A stretch of 64,000 nucleotides of DNA. Origin: Bacillus sp. (in: firmicutes) (GTDB lineage Bacteria > Bacillota > Bacilli > Bacillales > JACDOC01). Numbering within the stretch: the first letter of the stretch is position 1; each line of letters starts with the position of its first letter. The stretch is taken from contig JACDOC010000001.1 in NCBI GenBank assembly GCA_017656295.1, forward strand, positions 310,001-374,000, given 5' to 3'. Below are positions 63,682-64,000 of this stretch, in pieces. The notes under the pieces are model-generated. The model searched no databases. It was not told the origin of the DNA and saw nothing but the letters and a program-made list of their open reading frames with translations. Position numbers and translations under genes: made by a program.

Positions 63682-64000
63682 ATGGTGAAAAAGGAATTTG
63701 AGCTCGTTTCTAAATACAAACCACAAGGCGATCAGCCGAAAGCGATTGAACAACTCGTGAAAGGGATTCGGGAAGGGAAAAAGCATCAAACGTTATTAGG
63801 TGCAACAGGTACGGGAAAAACGTTCACGATTTCAAATGTGATTAAAGAAGTGAACAAACCGACCCTTATTATCGCCCATAACAAAACCCTTGCCGGCCAG
63901 TTGTACAGTGAGTTTAAAGAATTTTTTCCAAACAACGCCGTTGAATATTTCGTCAGTTATTACGACTATTATCAACCAGAAGCGTACGTTCCCCAAACGG
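63682..64000 (+). CDS. uvrB: Excinuclease ABC subunit B, N-terminal fragment
   Basis: First 106 codons; the gene runs off the right edge. The motifs [19 protein letters not shown], Walker [28 protein letters not shown] and the beta-hairpin sequence [12 protein letters not shown] identify UvrB, the damage-verifying helicase of nucleotide excision repair. RBS GGGGGGA. The LexA box upstream implies SOS induction. Confidence 0.98.
   Translation, partial: MVKKEFELVSKYKPQGDQPKAIEQLVKGIREGKKHQTLLGATGTGKTFTISNVIKEVNKPTLIIAHNKTLAGQLYSEFKEFFPNNAVEYFVSYYDYYQPEAYVPQT

Overview
The window is chromosomal DNA of an endospore-forming, flagellated member of the Bacillaceae. The evidence is the gene order shared with the Bacillus subtilis comF-flg-hag-fliD-secA-prfB-ftsEX-ctpB-minJ-csbA-uvrB segment, the presence of cotS/cotSA, sigma-D promoters and an S-box riboswitch. 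Flagellin genes carrying group I introns, which I recall being reported from thermophilic Geobacillus-like bacilli, suggest a relative of Geobacillus, Anoxybacillus or Aeribacillus. The species cannot be fixed from sequence alone.

Layout. 1-358: start of a divergent trehalose PTS gene with its TreR-type operators. 359-8741: degV, competence genes comFA/comFC, then the late flagellar genes yvyF-flgM-flgN-flgK-flgL-yviE-fliW-csrA. 8742-15423: two flagellin genes. hag1 has one group I intron and hag2 has two. Between them lie an ISL3-type insertion sequence (broken transposase, perfect 8-bp target duplication), a short second csrA gene flanked by two hairpins with AGGAG loops, and a sigma-D promoter. 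15424-16242: a convergent free-standing LAGLIDADG endonuclease gene interrupted by an in-frame TGA. 16401-19442: flaG-fliD-fliS-fliT and a small follower. 19645-30959: hpf, a SEC-C protein, secA, prfB with its programmed +1 frameshift, a YitT-type membrane protein, cytochrome c-551, ftsE-ftsX and an M23 murein hydrolase.

31075-56314 is an accessory block absent at this position in B. subtilis. It holds a lipid kinase, a spore-coat polysaccharide cluster (ugd, galU, cotSA, cotS), an MDR dehydrogenase/class II aldolase pair, a second lipid kinase, a Fur-controlled siderophore ABC transporter with a divergent ferredoxin-NADP reductase, a complete N-acetylglucosamine operon (SIS, nagA, nagB, nagR, nagP and a TIM-barrel-like gene), and an S-box-controlled metY-metX pair. 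The ancestral order resumes with ctpB, followed by an M48 protease/ankyrin fusion, minJ, csbA, an inserted sulfur-relay operon (dsrE remnant, glutaredoxin, rhodanese, tusA, tauE) and the 5' end of uvrB behind a LexA box.

Three dispersed features stand out. First, three intergenic arrays are built on a 21-bp period with a shared AAAGT(G/A)(C/A)AA-type core. Second, a miniature inverted-repeat element occurs three times, two copies having perfect 8-bp target duplications. Third, the flagellin locus combines self-splicing introns, an unlinked-strand endonuclease, a second CsrA and CsrA-type RNA hairpins. In introns 1 and 3 the first 45 nt repeat the terminal flagellin exon, so splicing hardly changes the protein. 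This last cluster is the best candidate for an undescribed system.
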